A stretch of DNA of 35,486 bases from Polyangiaceae bacterium (lineage in GTDB: Bacteria > Myxococcota_A > Polyangia > Polyangiales > Polyangiaceae), in contig JAFGIS010000279.1 in the NCBI GenBank assembly GCA_016929495.1, positions 1 through 35,486 of the forward strand. The letters run 5' to 3'. The notes below the pieces were generated by a model that did not search any database, was not told the origin of the DNA, and saw only the letters and a list, made by a program, of their open reading frames with translations. The position numbers and the translations under genes were made by a program. Positions 24,642 to 31,768 of the stretch are shown here, piece after piece (positions within the stretch are counted from its first letter, which is position 1; the number at the start of each line of letters is the position of its first letter).

Positions 24642-25459
24642 TGACGCTTGACGCGCAGCTCCTGCTGCTGCTCGGCCTCGAGCTCGGCGAGCGCGCGGGC
24701 CAGCTCGTCCTGCTCTGCAGCGTCGGGGATCGGGGTCGTCACCGCTGCGGGCTCGACGCGCACCGGCGCACGCTCGGGCTCCGGCGGCAAGACCCCCATC
24801 TTGCGCTTGAGCGCCAGCAGGTCCTCCTCGGCTCCGGCCGTGGCCTCCAGCTCGTTGAAGCGGTGCGCGAGCACGTCGCCCGTCGCCTCCTCATTGAGCT
24901 CGGCCGTGGCTTCCGCCTCGGCCTCCATCTGCTCGATCTTGCCGGCCATCCGATCGAAAACCTCGAAGGCACTCGCGTTGCGCAGGCCGCTCATCGTCTC
25001 GCTGATGGCCTTCTGCGCCTCGGCGCGCTTCTTGCGTGCGATTAGGAGGCCCTTCTTGCGTTTGGCCTCCTCGATCTTGTTGTTGAGCATCCGCAGGGCG
25101 AGCTTGAGCTGGTCCACGGCCTGCTTCTGCTTCTGCCACTGGCTCTTGAACTGCTCGGCGAGCTGGTCGTGCTCCTTCTTGCGGGCCAGCGCTTCCTTGG
25201 CCAGATGGTCGTCATTGGCCCGTACGGCGAGTTCTGCCCGACGCATCCATTCGGCCGCGCTCGCCACTTCCTGCTCCGCCTGCTTGGCGAGCCGCTTCTC
25301 GTCGGCGATCGAGATGGCCACTTGGCGCTTCGCCTCGATCAGCTGGTTGTTCATGTCCAAGACGATCTGGTTCAGCATCTTCTCCGGGTCTTCGGAGCGG
25401 CTGATGAGATCGTTGATATTGGATTTGATCAGTGTCGCTAGGCGAGCAAAGATTCCCAT
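24638..25459 (-). CDS. pspA: PspA/IM30 family membrane-stress protein
   Basis: This is a 273-residue protein beginning GIFARLATLIKSNINDLISR, the amphipathic helix of the PspA/Vipp1 family, followed by SEDPEKMLNQIVLDM and long coiled-coil helices (residues about 25-220). PspA is an ESCRT-III-like protein that oligomerises on damaged inner membrane and preserves proton motive force. The last 45 residues (PPEPERAPVRVEPAA, then an acidic Glu/Gln-rich helix) exceed the E. coli length of 222. AAGGG lies seven bases before the ATG. The neighbours are a YbjN/CesT-like protein upstream and an exported binding protein downstream, not the classical pspBC or pspF. Confidence 0.93.
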   Translation of the reverse strand: MGIFARLATLIKSNINDLISRSEDPEKMLNQIVLDMNNQLIEAKRQVAISIADEKRLAKQAEQEVASAAEWMRRAELAVRANDDHLAKEALARKKEHDQLAEQFKSQWQKQKQAVDQLKLALRMLNNKIEEAKRKKGLLIARKKRAEAQKAISETMSGLRNASAFEVFDRMAGKIEQMEAEAEATAELNEEATGDVLAHRFNELEATAGAEEDLLALKRKMGVLPPEPERAPVRVEPAAVTTPIPDAAEQDELARALAELEAEQQQELRVKRQ

Positions 25460-25474
25460 GGGCGACCCTTACGA

Positions 25475-25873
25475 TTACGGTCCAACCAGTTGCTTGAGCG
25501 CCGGCACGTGCTCGGACAAGGCCAAGCTCATGTCGGCCAGCACCGCCTCGAGCTCGTTGAGGTCGAGGTTGTCGATCTCGAGCGCCGAGGTCAGTGTGAT
25601 CCTGTCTCCGGCCAGACCGTACGCAGCGTGCATCAGGTCCTGCACGTTGAGCTCCAGGAGCCTCTTGTAGAGGGCCGAGCATCGAGCGGGGTCCTGCTCC
25701 GGCACGCGCCCGATGTCGAGCTGCATGACCACCAGCGGCGGGACGACTCGCATTGCCAGCGGCGGCTGGCGCGGAGCGACCGCGATCAAGTAGGTCCCGT
25801 CGTCGAGCTTCTCGAAACGTCGCTCGAGCTTGCCCAGGTAGCCTTCAAGGTCTTCGCTGGTCCGAGGAGCCAT
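25475..25873 (-). CDS. YbjN/CesT-like small protein
   Basis: This is a 132-residue protein with the alternating pattern of the YbjN/type III chaperone fold: SEDLEGYLGKLERRFEKLDD, TYLIAVAPRQPPLAMRVVPP, LVVMQLDIGRVPEQDPAR, LYKRLLELNVQDLMHAAYGL and LNELEAVLADMSLALSEH. Similar proteins sit next to pspA in other deltaproteobacterial-type genomes, to my knowledge. It may be a chaperone-like partner of PspA. It starts 112 bases after the dacB stop and ends 15 bases before pspA, so cotranscription with pspA is likely. No signal peptide is present. Function unproven. Confidence 0.78.
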   Translation of the reverse strand: MAPRTSEDLEGYLGKLERRFEKLDDGTYLIAVAPRQPPLAMRVVPPLVVMQLDIGRVPEQDPARCSALYKRLLELNVQDLMHAAYGLAGDRITLTSALEIDNLDLNELEAVLADMSLALSEHVPALKQLVGP

Positions 25874-25985
25874 TGCCCGGCAGGCTACCACGATGTGCCC
25901 GGCATCGGCAGCTCGGAGCTTCTGACCTCGAACCACGCTGAACCTGGCGGCCCGCCAGCCCACCCGCGGCCCCCCTCGAGCCGGG

Positions 25986-27563
25986 CTACGGCCCCGGCCC
26001 CTGCCAGAGTCCCGCCGCAACGGCCTGGACCACCTGATCCACATGCTCGCGCACTGCGCGGTGCTCGGCGATCCCGTTGACCAGGATCGACACCGCGATG
26101 GGCATACGCCCGCCGGGAGCCATCACATAGCCGCTGAGCGCGTCGGTCGTTGCCAGCGTCCCCGTTTTCGCGCGGATCCGCCCCCGGACCGCGGCTCCCT
26201 GGAAGCGCGACTGCAACGTCCCGTCCACGCCGCCGACGGCGAGCTCCGCCAGAAACTCCGGGGCAATCCGTGGCTCCTTGTACGCGAGCGCCAGCAGTCG
26301 CGCGAGCGCGAGCGCACTGATTCGGTTGGCGTCGAAGAGCCCGGAGCCGTTGGTGATGCGCGTGCTCGGCGTCAAGAGCCCGTGCTGCCGCAGCCAGTCG
26401 CTGATCACGGCCGCGCCGTCCGCGCTCCGCGCCGGTGTGCCTTTGAACTTCCCGCCCAGGGTCTTGAGCAGCATCTCCGCGGTGAAGTTGTCGCTGTTCT
26501 TGCCGAGCTCGTACGAAAGGATCCCCAGGGGAGCCGAGCGATGCAGCGCGAGCGCGCGCGTAATGCCATCGCCCCCGAGCTCCGGCTGTTCGTTCACTTT
26601 CACCCCCCGGATCTTGAGCTCGTAGCGCAGAACCAACCCTGGCAGAAGCCTGGGATCCTCGACACGCCGCGTGAACCTCTGTTCCGGCAAGCCCTCGGCG
26701 ATGCGGCCGCCAACCCGAGCCAGCATACTGCTGCCGCGCGCCGAAACGGACAACGTCAGTTTCTGGCCCGTGCCGCGGGGCGTGGTCTTCACCTCCCCTA
26801 GGCTCTGCACCAGGGCGGGAGGATGGAACCAGACTCGGGCGGGCTGACCTGGACGACGAGGCAACACGTGCATACTGATCGCGTTGCGCTCGACGGCCAC
26901 GGCGCTCACCGGCGCGCGGAAGGCCGCCCACTCCTGCGGCTGCTGCTCGAACGCGGGCGGCACGAACTGCTCGTCGAAGCGGCTCTGATCGACCCAGAGC
27001 TTGCCCACCTGCTCGACCCCGAGCAGGACGAGCTTCTCGGCGAGCTCTCCCAGGTCCTCGCTCCTCAATGACGGATCGCCATCGCCTCTCAAGACCAGGG
27101 CATCGACGCTGCCTTCGTTGAGCTCGCCGTAGAGCCCCGTAGTGAAGCGATAGCCCGGGCCCAGCTTGTCGAGTGCCACCACCGTCGTGAGCAGCTTCGC
27201 GTTGGACGCCGGATTGAGCGCCTGGTCCTTCTCCGCCGCGGCGAGAATGCGGCCACTGCCCACGTCGACCACGGCGATGCTTGCACGCCCGCCCCGGCCC
27301 CGCACCCACTGCTCACAGCGTGCCACGGCCCGCCCGAGGTCGCTCTGTTCCCCCGGGTCTGGCGTCTCGGACGGCGAGCTCGCTGCCGAGCCTGCATTCG
27401 GGGCGGCTGCGGGCCGACGCTGGGCCGCGACCGGTTTGGGAGCCGTCGCTGTCCGAGCCGTGGGGGCGGGCGCAGCATGGATCCGGGTGAGCTCCGCCCC
27501 GCACGAGGCCAGCACAATGAGTGCGACCACCGGAGACAACCACAACGAACGACGCGAGAACAT
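25986..27563 (-). CDS. dacB: D-alanyl-D-alanine carboxypeptidase/endopeptidase, PBP4 (DacB) type
   Basis: This is a 525-residue protein. The lipoprotein signal ends VLASC (Cys21), followed by an Ala/Pro-rich linker to about residue 75. The class C penicillin-binding fold has all three active-site motifs: SNAK (Ser120, Lys123), SDN (357-359) and KTG (466-468). The large insertion between the first two motifs is typical of the DacB/S13 peptidase family. It removes the terminal D-Ala or cleaves crosslinks of peptidoglycan in the periplasm. Unlike E. coli DacB it is predicted to be lipid-anchored. It heads the minus-strand unit with ybjN, pspA and the CBM9-like gene, and diverges from the FHA-GGDEF gene. 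Confidence 0.93.
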   Translation of the reverse strand: MFSRRSLWLSPVVALIVLASCGAELTRIHAAPAPTARTATAPKPVAAQRRPAAAPNAGSAASSPSETPDPGEQSDLGRAVARCEQWVRGRGGRASIAVVDVGSGRILAAAEKDQALNPASNAKLLTTVVALDKLGPGYRFTTGLYGELNEGSVDALVLRGDGDPSLRSEDLGELAEKLVLLGVEQVGKLWVDQSRFDEQFVPPAFEQQPQEWAAFRAPVSAVAVERNAISMHVLPRRPGQPARVWFHPPALVQSLGEVKTTPRGTGQKLTLSVSARGSSMLARVGGRIAEGLPEQRFTRRVEDPRLLPGLVLRYELKIRGVKVNEQPELGGDGITRALALHRSAPLGILSYELGKNSDNFTAEMLLKTLGGKFKGTPARSADGAAVISDWLRQHGLLTPSTRITNGSGLFDANRISALALARLLALAYKEPRIAPEFLAELAVGGVDGTLQSRFQGAAVRGRIRAKTGTLATTDALSGYVMAPGGRMPIAVSILVNGIAEHRAVREHVDQVVQAVAAGLWQGPGP

Positions 27564-27879
27564 TGCAACTACCGACAGCCGCCGTAGCTGGTGGCACCGG
27601 TATCCATCCAACCGTCGGCGCCCGCCGCGCACGCAGAACTCACTCGAGGACAAACAAGCCCACCGGCCACGGCCGCGAATGTACCACGGCACGAGATCGG
27701 TACGATGCTCCGGCCAACACCGCACAGGCTGACGACTTCGAGCGTCCGCCGGCCAGATCACCCACCGCGATCGTGCTCCGAACCGCGTGGGTCTCGCCGC
27801 CTTGATCCACCGAACCGCGGGCCGCGCCCACGAGGGCGGCAAGGCTGAACTTCGTCCGAAACTGGCCGTTGGCAACGGC
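27564..27879. other. Divergent intergenic region dacB / FHA-GGDEF gene
   Basis: These 316 bases must contain promoters for both flanking genes. TACGAT near 27710 resembles a -10 box on the plus strand, but no -35 partner with 16-18 spacing was found. The right half stays open in the frame of the diguanylate cyclase, so the start of that gene could lie as far left as 27787. No other gene was recognised. Confidence 0.4.
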
Positions 27880-28818
27880 GTGCGACGGACCGTGGACGGT
27901 ATCCCCGGCTTTCCCGACGGGGAAGAACGCGTCACGCTTATCGAAGACGTGCCTTCTCGCTCAGGCCAACGGACCAAAGCACCAAAGGACCGCTGCTGGA
28001 TCACTCTGCTCGCCGGCCCCGCACCCGGCGCCATCTATCGGCTCGAGGGCCAGGCCCTCACCATCGGGCGCAGTCCCTCTGCCGACGTCCACATCGCGCA
28101 CGAAGCCCTGTCTCGGCTGCACGCGCGCTTGTTCCGGGTCGATGACGCCATCTTCCTCGAAGACCTGAACAGCGCCAACGGCACGTACGTGCGCGAGAAG
28201 CGCATCGGCGAGGCGGTGCGCGTGTACGACGGGGACCGGGTCGAGCTCGGACGGTCCATCGTGTTCAAGGTCGTCGTGCAGGACGCACTCGAGGAGCAGG
28301 CCGCGCTTCGCGTGTACAGCTCGAGCGTGAGGGACGCGCTGACGGGTCTGTTCAATCGCCATTTCTTCCAAGACCGGTTCGAGAGCGAGTTCGCATACGC
28401 CAAACGGCACAACACCTTGCTCACCGTCATATTGCTCGACATCGACTGGTTCAAAGCCGTGAACGACACGCACGGGCATCCGGCTGGAGACGCCGTGCTG
28501 CGTTCGGTGGGCGGGGCCCTGGCACGCATCACGCGCAAAGAGGACTTGTCCGCGCGCTACGGCGGCGAGGAATTCGTCCTTCTGTTCCGGGCCGTATCGC
28601 TCGACGACGCCCGCGCCACCGCCGAGCGCATTCGCAGGGCGGTCGAGGCCACCGAGATTGCGTGGCAGGGTCTCTCTCTGCGCGTGACGGTCAGCGTCGG
28701 AGTCGCGACCGTGCACCGGGCACGGATGTGTGCGACTCCCGCCGAGCTGCTCGCGCTCGCCGATCTGGCCCTGTACGCCGCCAAACGCGGTGGCCGCAAT
28801 CGCGTCTGCGTGGGCTAG
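27880..28818 (+). CDS. Diguanylate cyclase with N-terminal FHA domain
   Basis: This is a protein of about 312 residues. The start is uncertain among GTG codons at 27787, 27880 and 27892; 27880 is chosen because sequence before VTLIEDVPS looks unconserved. A FHA domain (YRLEGQALTIGRSPSADVHI, LSRLHARLF, DLNSANGTYV) binds phosphothreonine. It is followed by a GGDEF domain with DALTGLFNRHFF, an intact catalytic GGEEF at 28561-28575 and the product-binding RxxD (RKED) five residues before it. It should make cyclic di-GMP from GTP with feedback inhibition, controlled by Ser/Thr kinase signalling. No membrane segment or receiver domain is present. Confidence 0.93.
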   Translation: MRRTVDGIPGFPDGEERVTLIEDVPSRSGQRTKAPKDRCWITLLAGPAPGAIYRLEGQALTIGRSPSADVHIAHEALSRLHARLFRVDDAIFLEDLNSANGTYVREKRIGEAVRVYDGDRVELGRSIVFKVVVQDALEEQAALRVYSSSVRDALTGLFNRHFFQDRFESEFAYAKRHNTLLTVILLDIDWFKAVNDTHGHPAGDAVLRSVGGALARITRKEDLSARYGGEEFVLLFRAVSLDDARATAERIRRAVEATEIAWQGLSLRVTVSVGVATVHRARMCATPAELLALADLALYAAKRGGRNRVCVG

Positions 28819-28851
28819 CCTCCCTGTAGCACGATAGTCGTTCGACTTCGA

Positions 28852-28956
28852 GTCGACTCTCGGATCTGATGCCCCTGGTTCGCAGTCGAGGTCGACCGTC
28901 CAGAGTGGGACTGGACCGAATGACCCACTGTCGACTCAAGACTCTCGACTGTCGAC
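28852..28956. repeat. Array of four GTCGAC palindromes
   Basis: GTCGAC begins at 28852, 28891, 28930 and 28951. The spacings are 39, 39 and 21 bases. The first is extended to GAGTCGACTC, and the last two share ACTGTCGAC. Regular spacing suggests binding sites or degenerate repeat units rather than chance, but this is unproven. Confidence 0.6.
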
Positions 28957-29078
28957 GCGGGGCCCCGGCGCATCCGGTCGATATGGTCCGTCGGGTTGCA
29001 GCACGACTTGTCGGACTGGGCCCCAGACTCTGGGTCCCCACGTTCTGACGCACGCCGTGTGGCAGGCAACTTGGGGGT

Positions 29079-29116
29079 CCCCAGCCTGCGAAGCGACAGC
29101 GAAGCACAGGCTGGGG
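29079..29116. repeat. Perfect 10-bp stem-loop with GCGAAGC direct repeat in the loop region
   Basis: CCCCAGCCTG (29079-29088) pairs with CAGGCTGGGG (29107-29116) around an 18-base loop. The loop and its edges contain GCGAAGC twice, and another GGCGAAGCC lies just downstream. It resembles a repetitive extragenic palindrome; it is too far from the upstream stop (261 bases) to be its obvious terminator. Confidence 0.7.
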
Positions 29117-29321
29117 CATATAGGCGAAGCCTGACATCCAGTTTGGGGCAGGGCGGAACCCGGCTTGCATTCCTCCCGTGCCAGCGCTTTCCAACGAGAG
29201 CAGACGGCTCGGCATGGAGGTCTGCTCTTGCGCGCGCGCCGGACTTGCCGGATTATCCGCACGGTTCTTGGCGGTCTGTCGTTCCACCGTGCGCACGCCG
29301 CGCGAAGCCGCGAGGTCAGCG

Positions 29322-30233
29322 ATGTTACGAGTTGGCAGAGTAGGTCGGTATTGTGTTCTCTTCTTCGTGCTGTTCGGGGCCATGTCGGCCTGCGAGAACA
29401 AGGACGCCTGCAAGGCGGTGCCCGAATGCAAGCAGCAGGGCAAGTGCACAGTAGGCCCAAGCGGCGCCTGCGTGGTCGGTTCCGAGCAAGACTGCAGGGA
29501 CTCCGAAGCCTGCAAGCTGTTCGGCAAGTGCACGGTCGTCGAGGGTGCTTGCGTCGCGCAGACCGACGAAGACTGCAAGAAGTCGGCGAACTGCCAGAAC
29601 CTCGGTACATGCAGCGTGTACCAGGGCACCTGCGTGGATCTGACCAAGTCGTTTCACGTCGAATGCACGCAGTCTTGCCTGAAAGAAGGCAAGTGCGTCC
29701 TGCAGAACGGCAAGTGCGTGGCTCTGTCGCGCCAGCATTGCGGCGGCACGAGCGACGCCAAGCCCGAATCGGAAAGCCCCTGCGCCAAGATCGGGGCGTG
29801 CACACCGCAGGACGGCGGCTGCGTCGCCTCGCGCGACGAAGACTGCGCGACGTCCCGCGTCTGCAAAATGCAGGCGCAATGTACCGCCAAGGACGGTGCG
29901 TGCGTCGCGACCGAGGAAGGCTGCAGCAAGTCGATTGCCTGCTCCGCCGACGGCCGATGCGGCATCAAGGATGGACAGTGCGCGGCCGTCTCCAGCGCTG
30001 CCTGCAGGAAGTCGTCGCGCTGCCAGCTCGAGGGCGCCTGCTCACTTTCGGCGAAGGACAACAAGTGCATCGCCGCCAGCAGCGCCGACTGTGGTGCGTC
30101 TGCCGTGTGCAAGAACGCCAAGCGCTGCCAAGCTCAGGATGGGGCCTGCGTCGCCGGAGGCGGCCAAGCCGTCGACAACTCGCCTCCCCCCGACGCGTAC
30201 ACGCCGCCGCCGCCGCGCAAGGGGATATTCTAG
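29322..30233 (+). CDS. Lipoprotein built of about nine Cys-rich repeats
   Basis: This is a 303-residue protein. The start ATG has GAGGT six bases upstream. A lipoprotein signal (GRYCVLFFVLFGAMSAC) is followed by about nine repeats of 23-35 residues with the consensus C-x3-G-x-C-x(4-7)-G-x-C-V-x(5-9)-C, for example EACKLFGKCTVVEGACVAQ, RVCKMQAQCTAKDGACVAT and AVCKNAKRCQAQDGACVAG. Four cysteines per repeat imply two disulfides each, so a rigid exported rod or adhesive stalk. The C-terminus is a short Pro-rich tail (SPPPDAYTPPPPRKG). No known enzyme motif is visible. It converges on the expansin-like gene with a 22-base gap. Function unknown. Confidence 0.82.
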   Translation: MLRVGRVGRYCVLFFVLFGAMSACENKDACKAVPECKQQGKCTVGPSGACVVGSEQDCRDSEACKLFGKCTVVEGACVAQTDEDCKKSANCQNLGTCSVYQGTCVDLTKSFHVECTQSCLKEGKCVLQNGKCVALSRQHCGGTSDAKPESESPCAKIGACTPQDGGCVASRDEDCATSRVCKMQAQCTAKDGACVATEEGCSKSIACSADGRCGIKDGQCAAVSSAACRKSSRCQLEGACSLSAKDNKCIAASSADCGASAVCKNAKRCQAQDGACVAGGGQAVDNSPPPDAYTPPPPRKGIF

Positions 30234-30255
30234 ACGCCGGCGCCCCGGGGCGGGA

Positions 30256-31464
30256 CTACTTGCAGGCCGGGAACTGCCCGTCGAGCTCTTGCTCGGCCTT
30301 TCCGCTCATGATCAAGCCATCGACCACGTCGCCTGCCACGGAGGTGACCCGGATCCGCACGGGGAACCAGAGCTGTTCGCCCACGTTGAAGTAGTTGTAC
30401 GTCTGGCGCGTGCCCGTCACCCAAGTGCTCTCCCACTTCGCCTCCAATTTGGCCACGGGCAGCCGAGTGTTCTCCACCATGAACTCGTTCCAGCCGTCGT
30501 TGGGCGGGTCCTTCAGCGCAATGATGATATTGCCTTGGACCGGACAGGGGACGTACCTCCAGGACAAGAGTCCGAACGCGCCTCCGTTGTTCGTTCCCAG
30601 GTAGCCTTCCGTGATGGTGCCGATCTCCAGGAAGGCGGCTCGGCTGAGATCGATGTGGCCGGGCTGGCACCCGGGGCACTGATCGGTCGCCGTGACGGTT
30701 ACCGTCGCCGTATCGTCGCGCGTCACCTCGATGCAAGCGCCGCAGATCGCGGAGCCCCCGTACTCGCTGGGACCCATGGCGACGGTGAACGCACCGTCGC
30801 CCGTGTACACGTGCTCGACATTGCTCCCATTCACGGGGTAGCTGCAGTTGACCTCCTTTTCCGGGTCGTAGTACGTGGCCGAGCCGTTGTCGTCGTCGTA
30901 GGCCGTGAGCGAACCGAAGTCACACGGCGTGTTCGGATCACCACCCGTCGAGCCGCCGCCCGTGGCCGCCCCTCCCGTGGCTGTGCCTCCCGTGGCCACG
31001 CCACCCGTGGCTGTGCCTCCCGTCGCCGCGCCGCCCGTGCCAGCTCCGCCGTTGCTGAGGGCGCCGCCCGTCGTTGCGCCGCCCGTGTCGAAGCCGCCGC
31101 TGTCGTGAACGCCGCCGGTCGGCGTGCCGCCTTGCCCCGTTGCCCCACCGCTCGCGGAGCCTCCGGTGTCCGGGCCAGAGCCACCTGCGGAGCTGCCTGC
31201 GGCGCTCGAGCCGCCCGAGCTCGTGCTACCGCCAGCGGGCATCCCGCCAGATCCTGCTGCGCTGCCCCCCTGACCGTCCTGCTGCCCGCCTCCGTCCGCG
31301 CTGCCACCACCTGTGGACGCATGCTCGCCCCCTGTGCCCCCGCTCTGCGCGGTGCTGTTGGGACCACTGCAGCTGACGCACAAGGCCAGCGCCAGGACCG
31401 CACTCGCCAGCCGTGCTCTGCCGGCGGCAGACCGGTGCGGGAACAACAAGGCACTCGTACTCAT
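30256..31464 (-). CDS. Expansin-like lipoprotein with Thr-Gly-Gly linker
   Basis: This is a 402-residue protein. The lipobox is ALCVSC (Cys32); residues about 41-175 are a Gly/Ser/Thr/Ala linker; then a double-psi beta-barrel domain (about 180-305) and a CBM63-like C-terminal domain. The barrel has GSATYYD, CGACIEVT and HIDLSRAAFLEIG, whose Asp272 aligns with the essential Asp of Bacillus EXLX1 (ALDLSPNAFRKIG). The second domain has GWNEFMVENTRLPVAKLEAK, matching the WAAIQVRNHKYPVMKMEY region of EXLX1. Expansins loosen cellulose-containing walls without hydrolysis. The ATG at 31464 has GGAG seven bases upstream. It complements the GH12 glucanase in this window. Confidence 0.9.
   Translation of the reverse strand: MSTSALLFPHRSAAGRARLASAVLALALCVSCSGPNSTAQSGGTGGEHASTGGGSADGGGQQDGQGGSAAGSGGMPAGGSTSSGGSSAAGSSAGGSGPDTGGSASGGATGQGGTPTGGVHDSGGFDTGGATTGGALSNGGAGTGGAATGGTATGGVATGGTATGGAATGGGSTGGDPNTPCDFGSLTAYDDDNGSATYYDPEKEVNCSYPVNGSNVEHVYTGDGAFTVAMGPSEYGGSAICGACIEVTRDDTATVTVTATDQCPGCQPGHIDLSRAAFLEIGTITEGYLGTNNGGAFGLLSWRYVPCPVQGNIIIALKDPPNDGWNEFMVENTRLPVAKLEAKWESTWVTGTRQTYNYFNVGEQLWFPVRIRVTSVAGDVVDGLIMSGKAEQELDGQFPACK
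30940..31344 (-). repeat. Repetitive Gly/Thr/Ser linker coding region of the expansin gene
   Basis: The region encodes units such as AATGGTATGGVATGG and SAAGSSAGGSGPDTGG. Blocks of 24 bases with the plus-strand core CCCGTGGCTGTGCCTCCCGTG recur near 30970-31030 with few changes. Linker and repeats resemble those of the GH12 gene at 11301-11621. Confidence 0.8.
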
Positions 31465-31768
31465 TGCCAAGCTCCGTTCAAGAGTGGGCCGGCCGAGCGT
31501 GGACGGCCCCTATTGTTGCAGCAGAACTCGGGGGTCGGTGCAAGACTCGGAAGCTCGGCGCCGAGCCAGCCCTCGGTGTCTGTTCAGTTGGCGCCTCGAC
31601 CGGCTCGTCTGCCGCTCAGCCTCGCAGCCGACTTCAGGGACAGCTGTATCCGCCCTGGATTTGCGCGGATCGCTCCCCATGCGCAGCTCGCGCGCGGTGT
31701 GTCGCGCCCCCAACCGTGAACACGGCGCAGGCGCATCGCCGAGAACCTGGTAGTAGGGCGACCCCGCC
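31465..31768. other. Divergent intergenic region expansin / ABC-F gene
   Basis: These 304 bases hold the promoters of two divergent genes. AGTAGGG lies about 11 bases before the ABC-F ATG as a possible, rather distant, ribosome site. GGAG for the expansin start lies at about 31472-31475. No convincing promoter hexamers or hairpins were found, and no gene. Confidence 0.4.

Larger units (their letters stand above)
28819..29321. other. Non-coding, repeat-rich intergenic region
   Basis: These 503 bases lie between the diguanylate cyclase stop and the Cys-rich lipoprotein start, and no protein in any frame looks genuine. They contain four GTCGAC palindromes, a perfect stem-loop at 29079-29116, a second small inverted repeat (CCCAG, three bases, CTGGG) near 29021-29034, and direct repeats of GCGAAGC. 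A structured RNA or a repetitive extragenic element are both possible. The promoter of the lipoprotein gene should be in the last 150 bases. Confidence 0.5.

Noticed and set aside
22605-24644. Plus-strand open frame of 679 codons
   Set aside because: It mirrors the CBM9-like gene. The minus-strand product has a signal peptide and DxDGDG motifs and overlaps the pspA stop as expected for an operon.
30940-31344. Repeated blocks considered as a CRISPR or minisatellite array
   Set aside because: Repeats have no unique spacers of constant length and encode an in-frame Thr/Gly linker.
29896-31719. Plus-strand open frame of 607 codons
   Set aside because: Low-complexity Arg/Ala/Pro product across two real genes; it would overlap the Cys-rich lipoprotein and expansin completely.
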